Shown: one piece after another, positions 6,230-13,800 of the stretch | How positions within the stretch are numbered: position 1 is the first letter of the stretch | Layout: each line of letters starts with the position of its first letter | NCBI GenBank assembly: GCA_000990145.1 | Contig: LBSW01000004.1 | Location: forward strand, 1-16,071 | From: Parcubacteria group bacterium GW2011_GWB1_37_13 | GTDB taxonomy: Bacteria > Patescibacteriota > Minisyncoccia > Phycocordibacterales > UBA9973 | Direction of reading: 5' to 3' | Length of the DNA stretch: 16,071 bases | The notes under the pieces: model-generated | The model's input: only the letters and a program-made list of their open reading frames with translations | What the model was told of the DNA's origin: nothing | The model's database searches: none | Made by a program: the position numbers and the translations under genes

Positions 6230-7330
6230 ATGAAAGAAAAGAAAATAGATAGATTTTTCCTAATAATTGTCGGTCTTTTGCTTACTATCGGGATTACTAT
6301 GTTTGTTTCCGCGTCCTTGGGGATATTAGCTAAAAACGAAAAGCTTTTTTATTCAGTGCTTTTCAGCCAATTAATTCTCGGCCTGGGTTTGGGACTCATT
6401 GGTATGTATTTTTGTTCAAAAATAAATTATAAATTCTGGCGTAAATACGCTTTTTTTATTTTTTTAGCGTCAATACTTTTGACTGCGTCTGTGTTTATAC
6501 CTCACTGGGGTTGGAGTCATGGAGGAGCGCAAAGATGGGTGCAGCTTGGAAGTTTTTCTTTCCAGCCAGTGGAATTTTTAAAATTTGGATTCATTATTTA
6601 TTTTGCGGCGTGGCTGTCTTGGGCAAAGAATAGAGTGCAAAATTTTAAGTTCGGAATTTTACCGTTTGCTGTAATGCTTGCGATTATCGCCTTGATTTTA
6701 TTTAAACAGCCTGATACTAAAAATTTTATTTTAATTGGGGTGACCGGAATTTCAATGCTTTTTATTTCCGGTGTTCCGATGAAATATATTTTGGGGGCAG
6801 GAATAGGAGTCTTTTTTGTTCTTGGATCTCTTGTATTTTTTACGCCATATCTTCAGGAACGGGTGAAAACTTTTATCAATCCATCAATCGATCCGCGGGG
6901 GTCTTCTTATCAAATTCAGCAATCGCTTATTGCCATAGGATCGGGAGGAATATTTGGACGGGGATTCGGCCAAAGCATTCAAAAATTTAGTTATCTTCCA
7001 GAACCGCAAGGAGATTCTATTTTTGCTGTTTTAGGAGAAGAGTTGGGTTTTGTCGGAGTTTCTGCCACAATATTTATTTATTTACTTTTTGTTTTGCGCG
7101 GATTTCGTATCGCCAATAATTCTCCGGATCTATTTGGTAGACTTTTAGTCTCTGGAATTGTTATACTGATTATAGTGCAGTCATTTATGCATATTGCTTC
7201 TATCACTGGAGTTCTTCCATTGACAGGAGTGCCGCTTCCTTTTATGAGCCATGGAGGCACTGCGCTTATGATATATGTTATGGCGATAGGTATCGTGCTT
7301 CAAGTATCAAAGTATCAACAAAGAAATTAA
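6230..7330 (+). CDS. ftsW: SEDS family peptidoglycan glycosyltransferase, FtsW type
   Basis: 366 residues with about ten membrane helices. SEDS proteins polymerise lipid II into glycan strands together with a class B penicillin-binding protein. Motifs: FQPVEFLKFG (111-120), LFKQPDTKNF (157-166), PQGDSIFAVLGEELGFVG (259-276), which holds the catalytic Asp262 of the long outer loop, and the C-terminal GVLPLTGVPLPFMSHGG (327-343). All are intact. FtsW (division) and RodA (elongation) look alike; I call FtsW because it sits between mraY and murG as in division and cell-wall clusters, whereas rodA is usually beside mreD and mrdA, which lie at the far end of this window without a SEDS gene in view. 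Upstream is AAAGAAAA, a weak ribosome binding site at best. murG starts 4 nt after the stop codon. Confidence 0.9.
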   Translation: MKEKKIDRFFLIIVGLLLTIGITMFVSASLGILAKNEKLFYSVLFSQLILGLGLGLIGMYFCSKINYKFWRKYAFFIFLASILLTASVFIPHWGWSHGGAQRWVQLGSFSFQPVEFLKFGFIIYFAAWLSWAKNRVQNFKFGILPFAVMLAIIALILFKQPDTKNFILIGVTGISMLFISGVPMKYILGAGIGVFFVLGSLVFFTPYLQERVKTFINPSIDPRGSSYQIQQSLIAIGSGGIFGRGFGQSIQKFSYLPEPQGDSIFAVLGEELGFVGVSATIFIYLLFVLRGFRIANNSPDLFGRLLVSGIVILIIVQSFMHIASITGVLPLTGVPLPFMSHGGTALMIYVMAIGIVLQVSKYQQRN

Positions 7331-7334
7331 TTAT

Positions 7335-8477
7335 ATGAAAATAGTCTTTACAGGCGGCGGAACAGGTGGGCATTTTTATCCTATTATTGCTGTTGCTCAG
7401 AGAGTCAATCAAATAATAGATCATGAAAATATGCTAGGAGTTAAGCTTTATTATATTTCCAATAGTCCTTATGACAAGGAAATGCTTTTTGAAAATAGGC
7501 TTTCGTATGAAGAAATTAGCACTGGGAAAATGCGCGCTCATTCTTCTTTGAGAGATTATTTTTATAATTTTTTTGATGTTTTTAAAATTTTTTTTGGTGT
7601 TTTAAATGCAATTTTAAAATTATTTTCAATTTATCCGGATGTTGTTTTTGGCAAGGGCGGATATGCTTCGTTTCCGACAATTTTTGCCGCCAGAATTCTC
7701 CGTATTCCAGTTATTATTCACGAATCAGATTCTGTTCCGGGCCGGGTTAATAAATGGGCCGGCCATTTCGCTAAAAAAATCGCTGTTTCTTTTGTAGAAG
7801 CGACTGATTATTTTCCCAAAAAAAGAGTTGCTTGGATCGGTCAACCGATAAGAATTGAAATAGAAAGTCCTGCTTTTAGAAGAGAAGCGCTTGAATATTT
7901 TAAACTGGAAAAAGATATACCGGTAATACTTGTTTTAGGAGGCTCTCAGGGCGCGGAACTTATCAATAACACTATTTTGGATTCACTGCCAAGACTTCTC
8001 AACAATTATCAAATTATTCATCAGACTGGTGTTAAAAATTTTAATATGGTCGCAGATAGAGTTAAAGTCGTATTAACCGGCAATCAATTTCAATTGAGAT
8101 ATTTATCTTTAGCTTTTTTAAATCCTTTAGCTATGAAAATGGCCGCCGGCGCGGCAACCATTGTCATTTCCAGGGCTGGTTCAATGTTATTTGAAATAGC
8201 GTCTTGGGGTGTGCCATCTATTTTAATACCTATAACAAATACAAACTCAGATCATCAAAAAAAGAATGCTTTTAGTTATGCTCGAGCCGGAGCCTGCAGC
8301 GTTATAGGAGAGATGAATATGACCGCTAATATTTTAAGTTCAGAAATTGAAAGGATAACAGGGGATAAAGTAAGCTACGATGCTATGGCGCAAAATGCTA
8401 AAGTTTTTGCCAAGCCCGATGCCGCAATGAAAATTGCTCGCGCTTTAATGGATATAGCTTTGAGTCATGAGAAATAG
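7335..8477 (+). CDS. murG: UDP-N-acetylglucosamine--N-acetylmuramyl-(pentapeptide) pyrophosphoryl-undecaprenol GlcNAc transferase
   Basis: 380 residues, slightly longer than the usual 350-360. MurG adds GlcNAc to lipid I to give lipid II, the last cytoplasmic step before export. The GT-B fold is visible: N-terminal GGGTGGHFYPIIAVA (residues 7-21, with His13), VFGKGGYASFPTIFAARI and HESDSVPGRVNKW in the acceptor-binding half, the inter-domain VILVLGGSQGAELINN (about 197-212), and SRAGSMLFEIASWGVPSILI (about 280-299) with DHQKKNA in the UDP-GlcNAc pocket. HESDSVPG replaces the common HEQNAIPG, a small change. The gene is the third of a tight operon, 4 nt after ftsW, with no clear ribosome binding site. 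Together with mraY it supplies substrate for the adjacent FtsW. The other mur ligases are elsewhere. Confidence 0.95.
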   Translation: MKIVFTGGGTGGHFYPIIAVAQRVNQIIDHENMLGVKLYYISNSPYDKEMLFENRLSYEEISTGKMRAHSSLRDYFYNFFDVFKIFFGVLNAILKLFSIYPDVVFGKGGYASFPTIFAARILRIPVIIHESDSVPGRVNKWAGHFAKKIAVSFVEATDYFPKKRVAWIGQPIRIEIESPAFRREALEYFKLEKDIPVILVLGGSQGAELINNTILDSLPRLLNNYQIIHQTGVKNFNMVADRVKVVLTGNQFQLRYLSLAFLNPLAMKMAAGAATIVISRAGSMLFEIASWGVPSILIPITNTNSDHQKKNAFSYARAGACSVIGEMNMTANILSSEIERITGDKVSYDAMAQNAKVFAKPDAAMKIARALMDIALSHEK

Positions 8478-8499
8478 GGATTACTTTTAGTGCGATAAA

Positions 8500-8508
8500 T
8501 GCTAAAAT
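8500..8508 (+). promoter_or_regulatory. Extended -10 of gltX, predicted leaderless
   Basis: TG-C-TAAAAT (8500-8508, five of six) is followed by 6 nt (GTCCGT) and the ATG at 8515. A -35 is weak (TTACTT at 8481, spacer 16). It lies in the 37-bp gap after murG, so gltX can be transcribed apart from the wall operon. Confidence 0.55.
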
Positions 8509-8514
8509 GTCCGT

Positions 8515-9828
8515 ATGGACAAAAAAATTGTAACCAGATTTGCGCCATCGCCAACGGGTCATTTCCATTTAGGCGGTGTTCGCTCCGCCCTTTATAATTA
8601 CCTTTTTGCCAAACAAAATAAAGGTGTTTATATACTTCGGAGCGAAGATACTGATAAAGAAAGATCAAAAAAAGAGTATGAAGATGGTTTCTTGGAACTT
8701 TTTAACTGGTTGGGTTTAAAACCCGACCAATTTTTCAGACAGTCAGAACGGACAGAAATATACAAGAAATATCTGGAAAAAATGATTGAAGATGGTTTCG
8801 CTTATGTTTCAAAGGAAGAAATAAAAGAAGAAGGACAGAGAAGTGAGGTGATTCGTTTTAAAAATCCCAATAAAAAAATAACTTTTCGCGACATTGTTTT
8901 GGGCGATATTACATTTGATACCACGGATTTAAAAGATTTCATTATTGCCAGAAGTTTAACTGAACCGCTCTATCATTTGACTGTTGTGGTGGATGATTTT
9001 GAAATGGCGGTGACTCATATTATTCGCGGTCAAGAACATATTGCCAATACGCCGCGGCAAATTCTTATTCAAGAGGCTATCGGCGCTCAGCGGCCTTTTT
9101 ATGCTCATATACCTCTGATTTTAGGCAAAGACAGGGCGAAACTTTCCAAAAGAGATCCGGAGGTGATACCCGCTTTAGAGTATAAGAATTTAGGATATTT
9201 ACCAGAAGCGATTATAAATTTTATGGCGCTGATCGGATGGAATCCTGGCGGAGAACAGGAAGTTTTCACGCTCGATGAACTTGTAGAAAAATTTGATATG
9301 CAAAAAATACAAAAAAGTGGCGGGATATTTAATTCCGAAAAACTTGATTGGCTTAACAAGGAGCATATGAAAAAATTATCTAACGACGAGGTAAAGAATA
9401 AAATTCTATCATCTTTATCAGAAGAATTTCAAAATGAAAAAATAGTTCCAATTATTTTTGAAAGAATTTCAAAATGGAATGATATAAAAAATATGGAAAG
9501 GGCAGGGGAGTTGGATTTCTTTTCTAAAATTAAAAAACCGCAATATGACAAAGAAAAGCTAGTCTACAAAAGTTCTTCTACGAAAGAAACTGAAAATAAT
9601 TTAAAATTAGCGATTAAAACTTTAAGCGACTTAAATGAGGAAAATTTTACTTCAGATAATATAAAAATTAGTTTGATGAAAATCGCCAATGACCTAAAAA
9701 ATCGAGGCGAATTACTGCATCCAGTGCGTTATGCGCTTTCGGGAAAAGACAAGTCTCCAGATCCTTTTATTATAGCAGAAATTTTAGGAAAAAATGAAAC
9801 TTTATCTAGACTACAAAAAGCTGTTTAA
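8515..9828 (+). CDS. gltX: Glutamyl-tRNA synthetase
   Basis: 437 residues, shorter than the usual 465-490. GluRS charges tRNA-Glu, and in bacteria without GlnRS also tRNA-Gln, which the GatCAB amidotransferase then corrects. Class I signatures: RFAPSPTGHFHLGG (8-21), containing the HIGH-equivalent HLGG (18-21), and KLSKRD (209-214), the KMSKS equivalent. Between them are the Glu-specific SEDTDKERSKKEY and HIIRGQEHIANTPRQI, and after them ALIGWNPGG. The C-terminal helical anticodon-binding part is reduced but ends with the typical RGELLHPVRYALSGKDKSPDPF. The start is well supported: the family N-terminus fits and a -10 lies 6 nt upstream. The 3' end overlaps the next gene by 35 nt. I cannot tell from sequence whether it is discriminating. 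Confidence 0.95.
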   Translation: MDKKIVTRFAPSPTGHFHLGGVRSALYNYLFAKQNKGVYILRSEDTDKERSKKEYEDGFLELFNWLGLKPDQFFRQSERTEIYKKYLEKMIEDGFAYVSKEEIKEEGQRSEVIRFKNPNKKITFRDIVLGDITFDTTDLKDFIIARSLTEPLYHLTVVVDDFEMAVTHIIRGQEHIANTPRQILIQEAIGAQRPFYAHIPLILGKDRAKLSKRDPEVIPALEYKNLGYLPEAIINFMALIGWNPGGEQEVFTLDELVEKFDMQKIQKSGGIFNSEKLDWLNKEHMKKLSNDEVKNKILSSLSEEFQNEKIVPIIFERISKWNDIKNMERAGELDFFSKIKKPQYDKEKLVYKSSSTKETENNLKLAIKTLSDLNEENFTSDNIKISLMKIANDLKNRGELLHPVRYALSGKDKSPDPFIIAEILGKNETLSRLQKAV

Positions 9829-11113
9829 TACAATACTTATTTTTTTTATCCTTCTTATGCCTTTCGGCGTTTTTCCACCTCTTCAGCGGATCGTCGGTGA
9901 GACGATTTCTTATGCGGAAACAGCGGAAGAAATAAAAAACAAAATAAATCAAAAAAACTTAGATATCGTAAAATTAGAAGAACAGATTAAGACTTATCAA
10001 AATGAGCTTGATGTCTTAGGGAAACAGAAAAATTCTCTCAGTGTTTCTCTAAAACAGCTTGACTTGACTAAAAAGAAATTAATGACTGATATTTCAGTAA
10101 CGCAAAATAAAATTGACAAAACAAATCTAAAAATAAAAGAATTAAATTCTGATATAGGCGACAAACAGAATTCTATAGCAAACAACATAGATTCAATTGC
10201 TATGGAAATTAGAAAAACTAATGAATTTGAGCTAAAAAGCGTGCTACAAACCGTGCTTTCGGAAGGTGATTTCACAACAATATGGAATGATATAGACAAC
10301 ATAGTCACCGTTAGGGAAAAAATAAGAGAAAATATAATTGAGTTAAAAGAAGTTAAAGGCGATCTGGAGGATACCAGAGGGGAAACGGTTAAAGCTAAAA
10401 ATGAACTTGTTGCTCTCAAGCAAGAACTTGCCGATCAACAAAAAATAGTGATTCAGAATACAAATGAAAAGAATAAACTTCTAACTCAAACAAAAAATAA
10501 TGAAACTAACTATCAAAAACTGGTAAAAGAGCAACTGGCAAAAAAACTGGCTTTTGAAAAAGAATTGCGCGATTACGAATCACAGCTCAAATTTATTCTT
10601 GATCCATCTTCGCTTCCTAATGCCGGGGTGCTCTCCTGGCCGCTGGATAATATTTTTGTTACCCAAGAATTTGGAGCAAAAACGGGACCTCATAGAACTT
10701 ACGCGAGTGGCCATAGCGGCACTGATTTTCGAGCCAGAACTCCGTTGCCGGTTAAAGCTATGGCAGAAGGCGTGGTAAAAGGAATCGGCAACACAGACAC
10801 AAGTTGTCCCGGCGCGTCTTTTGGCAAGTGGATATTAATAGAATACAATAATGGCCTTTCCAGCACTTTCGGGCACCTTTCTTTAATTAAAGTTGCTGAA
10901 GGGAAAAAGGTAGGAAGAGGGGAAGTAGTGGGCTATAGCGGAGGCACTGGCAGGGTTACAGGACCGCATTTGCATGTTTCTCTTTATGCTTCAGGTGCGG
11001 TTAAAGTAGAGACCGTACCCAGCGTATCTTGTTCTGGTAAAATCTTAAAACAGCCTATTGCCGCAATTAATGCTTATCTTGATCCGATGTATTATCTGCC
11101 ACCCCTTCGCTAA
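9794..11113 (+). CDS. Secreted coiled-coil M23 (LytM-type) peptidoglycan endopeptidase
   Basis: 439 residues: a signal peptide or membrane anchor (residues about 9-40, FNTILIFFILLMPFGVF), a long coiled coil (about 42-265, rich in heptads such as IVKLEEQIKTYQNELDVL), then an M23 domain (about 278-400). Zinc ligands are present: His307 and Asp311 in HSGTDF and His394 in GPHLHVSL, with His361 (FGHLS) and His392 as catalytic histidines. The layout is that of EnvC, PcsB and CwlO-like proteins that cut stem-peptide cross-links; in EnvC and PcsB, FtsEX controls activity through the coiled coil, but here the histidines are intact, so it may itself be a hydrolase. A GG-rich loop SGGTGRVTGPHLH is standard. 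The start lies inside gltX (35-nt overlap) with AGGA 5 nt upstream, one of the few recognisable ribosome binding sites in the window. It probably acts outside the cell on septal or new wall. Confidence 0.92.
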   Translation: MKLYLDYKKLFNTILIFFILLMPFGVFPPLQRIVGETISYAETAEEIKNKINQKNLDIVKLEEQIKTYQNELDVLGKQKNSLSVSLKQLDLTKKKLMTDISVTQNKIDKTNLKIKELNSDIGDKQNSIANNIDSIAMEIRKTNEFELKSVLQTVLSEGDFTTIWNDIDNIVTVREKIRENIIELKEVKGDLEDTRGETVKAKNELVALKQELADQQKIVIQNTNEKNKLLTQTKNNETNYQKLVKEQLAKKLAFEKELRDYESQLKFILDPSSLPNAGVLSWPLDNIFVTQEFGAKTGPHRTYASGHSGTDFRARTPLPVKAMAEGVVKGIGNTDTSCPGASFGKWILIEYNNGLSSTFGHLSLIKVAEGKKVGRGEVVGYSGGTGRVTGPHLHVSLYASGAVKVETVPSVSCSGKILKQPIAAINAYLDPMYYLPPLR

Positions 11114-11126
11114 TATTTAATATTTA

Positions 11127-11135
11127 TGGTAAAAT
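11127..11135 (+). promoter_or_regulatory. Extended -10 of the 62-residue gene, predicted leaderless
   Basis: TG-G-TAAAAT (11127-11135) is followed by 7 nt (AAACGGT) and the ATG at 11143. No -35 is seen. It lies in the 29-bp gap after the M23 gene, so the small gene may have its own transcript. Confidence 0.5.
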
Positions 11136-11142
11136 AAACGGT

Positions 11143-11331
11143 ATGAAAAACAAAGAAGGAGGTTTTCTGAAATTGATAATAGTAATAATTGTTGCTCTTC
11201 TTTTAATGAAATATTTTAATATTACGTTTACCGAAATTTTAAATTATTTTAATCTAACTTTGACTGAAATCATTGGCTGGCTTAAACAAGCGCTAAATTG
11301 GTTTAAAGATCTATTTAATAGTGTTAAGTAA
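11143..11331 (+). CDS. Small membrane protein with an 11-residue tandem repeat, function unknown
   Basis: 62 residues, not recognised as a named family. A single hydrophobic helix (about 9-23, FLKLIIVIIVALLLM) follows a short charged start, so it is probably anchored with the rest on one side of the membrane. Two adjacent 11-residue units follow, YFNITFTEILN (24-34) and YFNLTLTEIIG (35-45), then a Trp/Lys-rich amphipathic stretch WLKQALNWFKDLF. An 11-residue period fits an amphipathic helix lying along the membrane. Small proteins of this design are common in Parcubacteria-like genomes, as far as I recall, but no function is known to me. The start is supported by the -10 box 7 nt upstream. 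It follows the M23 gene by 29 bp. Confidence 0.75.
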   Translation: MKNKEGGFLKLIIVIIVALLLMKYFNITFTEILNYFNLTLTEIIGWLKQALNWFKDLFNSVK

Positions 11332-11332
11332 A

Positions 11333-11420
11333 GTGGATTGTGCGACATATTTTTTATGTACGCAACAATCCACGCTATGTTTTAGGTCGTGTAACGACCC
11401 AAAACATATATTGTGCGACA
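11333..11420. other. Structured convergent intergenic region with two hairpins and an 11-nt repeat
   Basis: Hairpin A (11333-11373): GTGGATTGT pairs with ACAATCCAC, then GCG/CGC and ACATA/TATGT around a T-rich loop, with single-A bulges at 11360 and 11364. Hairpin B (11376-11408): TATGTTTT-A-GGTCGT pairs with ACGACC-C-AAAACATA around a GTA loop, with one A-C mismatch. ATTGTGCGACA occurs at 11337-11347 and again at 11410-11420, so the second copy could compete for the right arm of hairpin A. It lies between the stop codons of two convergent genes. Terminators without clear U-runs, a small RNA, or remains of a repeat element are all possible. Confidence 0.5.
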
Positions 11421-11431
11421 CGGGTATATTA

Positions 11432-11813
11432 TTATCTGCACGAGCTAGAAAGCTCATACCCTGCCTTCTCTGCCTCTTCTTTTGTCGTGAAATAGATTCT
11501 ATTTTCTTGCTTAATAGTTTTCTCCCGAACATCCGATTGAATAATATCTGCTCCCCCTATTTGAAGCGAAAAATTTTTTTCCACTAGAATTTATCGTTGT
11601 TGAAACCTTTTCCGGAGAATTTTTTACAGACGAAATGACATTTGCCGATTGATTTTCTGCTTGATTTATATATTCTATCTTTATGCTGGAAGTTTTATCT
11701 TCTTTAGACAATCTGCCTAATTCAAATGAGCCTAAACCCGTTAAAATAACAATAAAAACTATCATTACATCCTTCCCTTTTTCGCTCTCAAAAAATTGCT
11801 TGATTTTCTCCAT
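11432..11813 (-). pseudogene. Membrane-anchored Ada-like metal-binding domain protein, frameshifted
   Basis: The open frame from the ATG at 11813 gives 100 residues ending at 11511: a membrane segment (about 15-34, DVMIVFIVILTGLGSFELGR), a linker, then FFASNRGSRYYSIGCSGENY and stop. In the +1 frame the sequence at once continues KTIKQENRIYFTTKEEAEKA and GYELSSSCR, stopping at 11432. Together these make a complete small domain of pattern YYxxxCSxxKxIKxENxIYF-x-S/T-x-x-EA-x-x-AGY-x-x-xxC, seen at the end of many Parcubacteria membrane proteins and resembling the cysteine zinc site of Ada. Two missing bases near 11519-11524 would explain the break; restoring GGAGxxAAAACT gives CSGxKTIK. It is therefore a pseudogene, a sequencing error, or less likely a +1 frameshift site. 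The family assignment by resemblance is moderate; the frame break itself is clear. Confidence 0.7.
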
Positions 11814-11860
11814 ATAATTGTTTATACTCTATTTACTTTAAATTATATCATTAAAACCAT

Positions 11861-12133
11861 ATGGCTCATAGGAAAGCTGGCGGAACCGCCAAAAACTTAA
11901 GAGATTCGAACCCAAAATATCTTGGTATTAAGCTTACTGACGGTCAGAAAGCTCGATCAGGGTCTATTATCGTCCGTCAGCGCGGCACAGTCGTTATGGC
12001 AGGCGTAAATGTGGGTTTAGGTAAAGATCATACCCTTTTTGCTCTTAAAGATGGCACAGTCAAATTTGGCTCAAAACGAAAAATTTCCTTTAATGGCACT
12101 ACTGCAGTGAAAAAGGTGGTAAGTGTAGTTTGA
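11861..12133 (+). CDS. rpmA: 50S ribosomal protein bL27
   Basis: 90 residues, a typical length. bL27 is a large-subunit protein whose N-terminal tail reaches the peptidyl transferase centre and helps place tRNA ends. [24 protein letters not shown] is the family start, with no cleavable extension of the Firmicutes kind, which fixes the ATG at 11861. Then [17 protein letters not shown] and the [20 protein letters not shown] strand follow. bL27 is usually directly after rplU (bL21), which is absent here. Its upstream region is one of the two that do not show TG-n-TAnnnT at 6-7 nt; the nearest fit is TATCAT ending 9 nt upstream. The stop is TGA, and the convergent rplI stop lies only 3 nt beyond, leaving no room for a terminator between them. 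Confidence 0.97.
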   Translation: MAHRKAGGTAKNLRDSNPKYLGIKLTDGQKARSGSIIVRQRGTVVMAGVNVGLGKDHTLFALKDGTVKFGSKRKISFNGTTAVKKVVSVV

Positions 12134-12136
12134 TTT

Positions 12137-12580
12137 TTAATTTTCTTCCACAATAAGTTTAAATGAAGAATTTTTGTCTTTTATAGAAATTGGGATTTCG
12201 CACTCCCCTATTTCTTTTATCGGTTTTTCTAAAATAATAAATTCTTCACTGATTTCCGCATTTAGTTGTTTTTTCATTTCTTCAATAATTTCTTTTTTAT
12301 GAATTGCGGAAAAAAGATGACCTTTATCATTCGCTTTGCCTTTTATCGTGACGACTTTGCCTTTTATTTCTTCTAAATTTTTTAGAAGCAAGTTTTCTTG
12401 CACTTCTCTCTTCAACACAATTTCTTTCTTGCGCATTTCAAGCTCCGCTACAGCTCTTGGCGTGGCAGTTACAACTAATTTCCTAGGTAGCAAAAAATTC
12501 ATTGCGTAACCGTCATTTACTTCTTTTATATCGTATTTTTTCCCTATCCTCGATACATCTTGTAAAAAAATTACTTTCAT
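12137..12580 (-). CDS. rplI: 50S ribosomal protein bL9
   Basis: 147 residues, the normal length. bL9 has an N-terminal rRNA-binding domain, MKVIFLQDVSRIGKKYDIKEV (1-21) with DGYAMNFLLPRKLVVTAT, a long exposed helix (about 41-75), and a C-terminal domain (about 78-147, with KANDKGHLFSAIHKKEI). It binds 23S rRNA near the L1 stalk and supports reading-frame fidelity. Several CPR lineages are reported to lack bL9, so its presence favours a Parcubacteria-type assignment over those lineages; I cannot test this here. The ATG overlaps the stop of the S41 protease gene by one base (TAATG), so translation is probably coupled. Having a ribosomal gene behind a protease is unusual; bL9 usually follows rpsF-ssb-rpsR. 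Confidence 0.96.
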   Translation of the reverse strand: MKVIFLQDVSRIGKKYDIKEVNDGYAMNFLLPRKLVVTATPRAVAELEMRKKEIVLKREVQENLLLKNLEEIKGKVVTIKGKANDKGHLFSAIHKKEIIEEMKKQLNAEISEEFIILEKPIKEIGECEIPISIKDKNSSFKLIVEEN

Positions 12581-13791
12581 TATTTTAATAGTATTTCTAC
12601 TGCCTTTTCCAACTGCGGATCTTTTTTCTCCCCTGAATCTTTTTTAGTAATCTCCACAAGATAATCCGGAATCAATCCTTTTTCGGAGATGGAAGTTCCA
12701 TTCGGAGTTAACCAATTTGCGACTGTAATTTTTAAAATAGTATCTGGAGTGATATCAACAACTTCCTGTACGGAACCTTTGCCAAAGCTTTGCGTGCCCA
12801 CGAGTGTTGCGCGACCGTGGTTTTGCATTGCGCCAGCGACAATTTCCGATGCCGAAGCGGAACCGTTGTCTATCAAAATAACAAACTTCAAGTTGTCATT
12901 AAATATATTATAACCCTTGCTTCTGAATACTTCTGGTTTTTTACTATCGCCGTAATCTTCAGTCACAATAGTTTTCCCGCTCGGCAAGAACCAGCTTGAT
13001 ATGCTTATAGCTGAATCTAAATATCCGCCTGGATTTCCCCTTAAATCAAGCAAAAGCTTGTCACTTCTAGATTCTACGAATTGTTTTATCGCGTTACGGA
13101 AAAGGTTGGCGGAGTTTGCGGAAAAACTATAAAGTTTAATTGCAAAAATTCCATCTTTTCTTAATTCTGTATCCAGAGTTGGTATATTTATAGTATCTCT
13201 TTCAATTTTTATTTCCATCGGATCTTCATTCCCCTCGCGAAGAACTGTGAGTGTTACCGCTGTGCCTTTTTCTCCTCTTATTAATTTAATCGCTTTTTCA
13301 ATACTTAAATCAGAAGTGGATATTTTGTCAATTTTCAGAATTTTATCGCCAGATTTAATATTTGCCCTATAAGCAGGAGTGTCTTTAAGCGGAGCAATAA
13401 CTGTGAGAATCTTATTTTTTATACCGACTTCCATACCGATTCCAATGAAATTACCGGCTATTTCTTCCTCAAAAGTTTTTGTTTCTTCCGGGTCGAAAAA
13501 TACGCTATATGGATCATCTAAAGAGTCAATAAGGCCTGAAATAGCCCCATAAATCCTATTTTGATCTGTTACTTCGTCGCTTTTTGGATATTTCTCATTA
13601 ATGGTATTCCAAACTTTCCAAAAAGGAAAAAAATCTGCCTTCGTTGCAACTTGCGTTTCCTTATTAGTAAGGCCCATAATTTTATCTATCTCAGGACGAT
13701 TATGGTTGCCAACATAAACGCCTCCGACGAAAGACAGAACAATAAGGGAAACGACAGTAGTAATATGTCTTGTTTTTAAAAGATTTTGCAT
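12580..13791 (-). CDS. S41 family C-terminal processing protease (CtpA/Prc-like)
   Basis: 403 residues. An N-terminal membrane anchor (about 11-28) places the enzyme outside the membrane. A cap region has DPYSVFFDPEETKTFEEEIAG (93-113), followed by a PDZ domain (about 114-200, with the binding loop FIGIGMEV) and then the protease core. LLDLRGNPGGYLDSAI (247-262) is the family motif, and the catalytic Ser313 (GSASASEIVAG) and Lys338 (SFGKGSVQE) are 25 residues apart as in E. coli Prc. The dyad is intact. Such proteases trim C-termini of exported proteins, including wall hydrolases, which would fit the nearby wall genes, but the substrate here is unknown. It lies 9 nt after the 74-residue membrane gene and overlaps rplI by one base. 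A TATAAT overlapping the upstream stop codon ends 8 nt before the ATG and may give an extra internal start of transcription. Confidence 0.94.
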   Translation of the reverse strand: MQNLLKTRHITTVVSLIVLSFVGGVYVGNHNRPEIDKIMGLTNKETQVATKADFFPFWKVWNTINEKYPKSDEVTDQNRIYGAISGLIDSLDDPYSVFFDPEETKTFEEEIAGNFIGIGMEVGIKNKILTVIAPLKDTPAYRANIKSGDKILKIDKISTSDLSIEKAIKLIRGEKGTAVTLTVLREGNEDPMEIKIERDTINIPTLDTELRKDGIFAIKLYSFSANSANLFRNAIKQFVESRSDKLLLDLRGNPGGYLDSAISISSWFLPSGKTIVTEDYGDSKKPEVFRSKGYNIFNDNLKFVILIDNGSASASEIVAGAMQNHGRATLVGTQSFGKGSVQEVVDITPDTILKITVANWLTPNGTSISEKGLIPDYLVEITKKDSGEKKDPQLEKAVEILLK

Positions 13792-13800
13792 TATTTAATA

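Noticed and set aside
9997..10419. 140-residue minus-strand open frame inside the M23 gene
   Set aside because: It is the reverse of the Lys/Glu-rich coiled-coil codons, giving a Ser/Phe-rich shadow with no recognisable features.
11311..11587. Overlapping open frames on both strands in the intergenic region (73 and 88 residues)
   Set aside because: They run through hairpins and the frameshifted gene and match no family; the Ada-like domain in another minus-strand frame explains the sequence.
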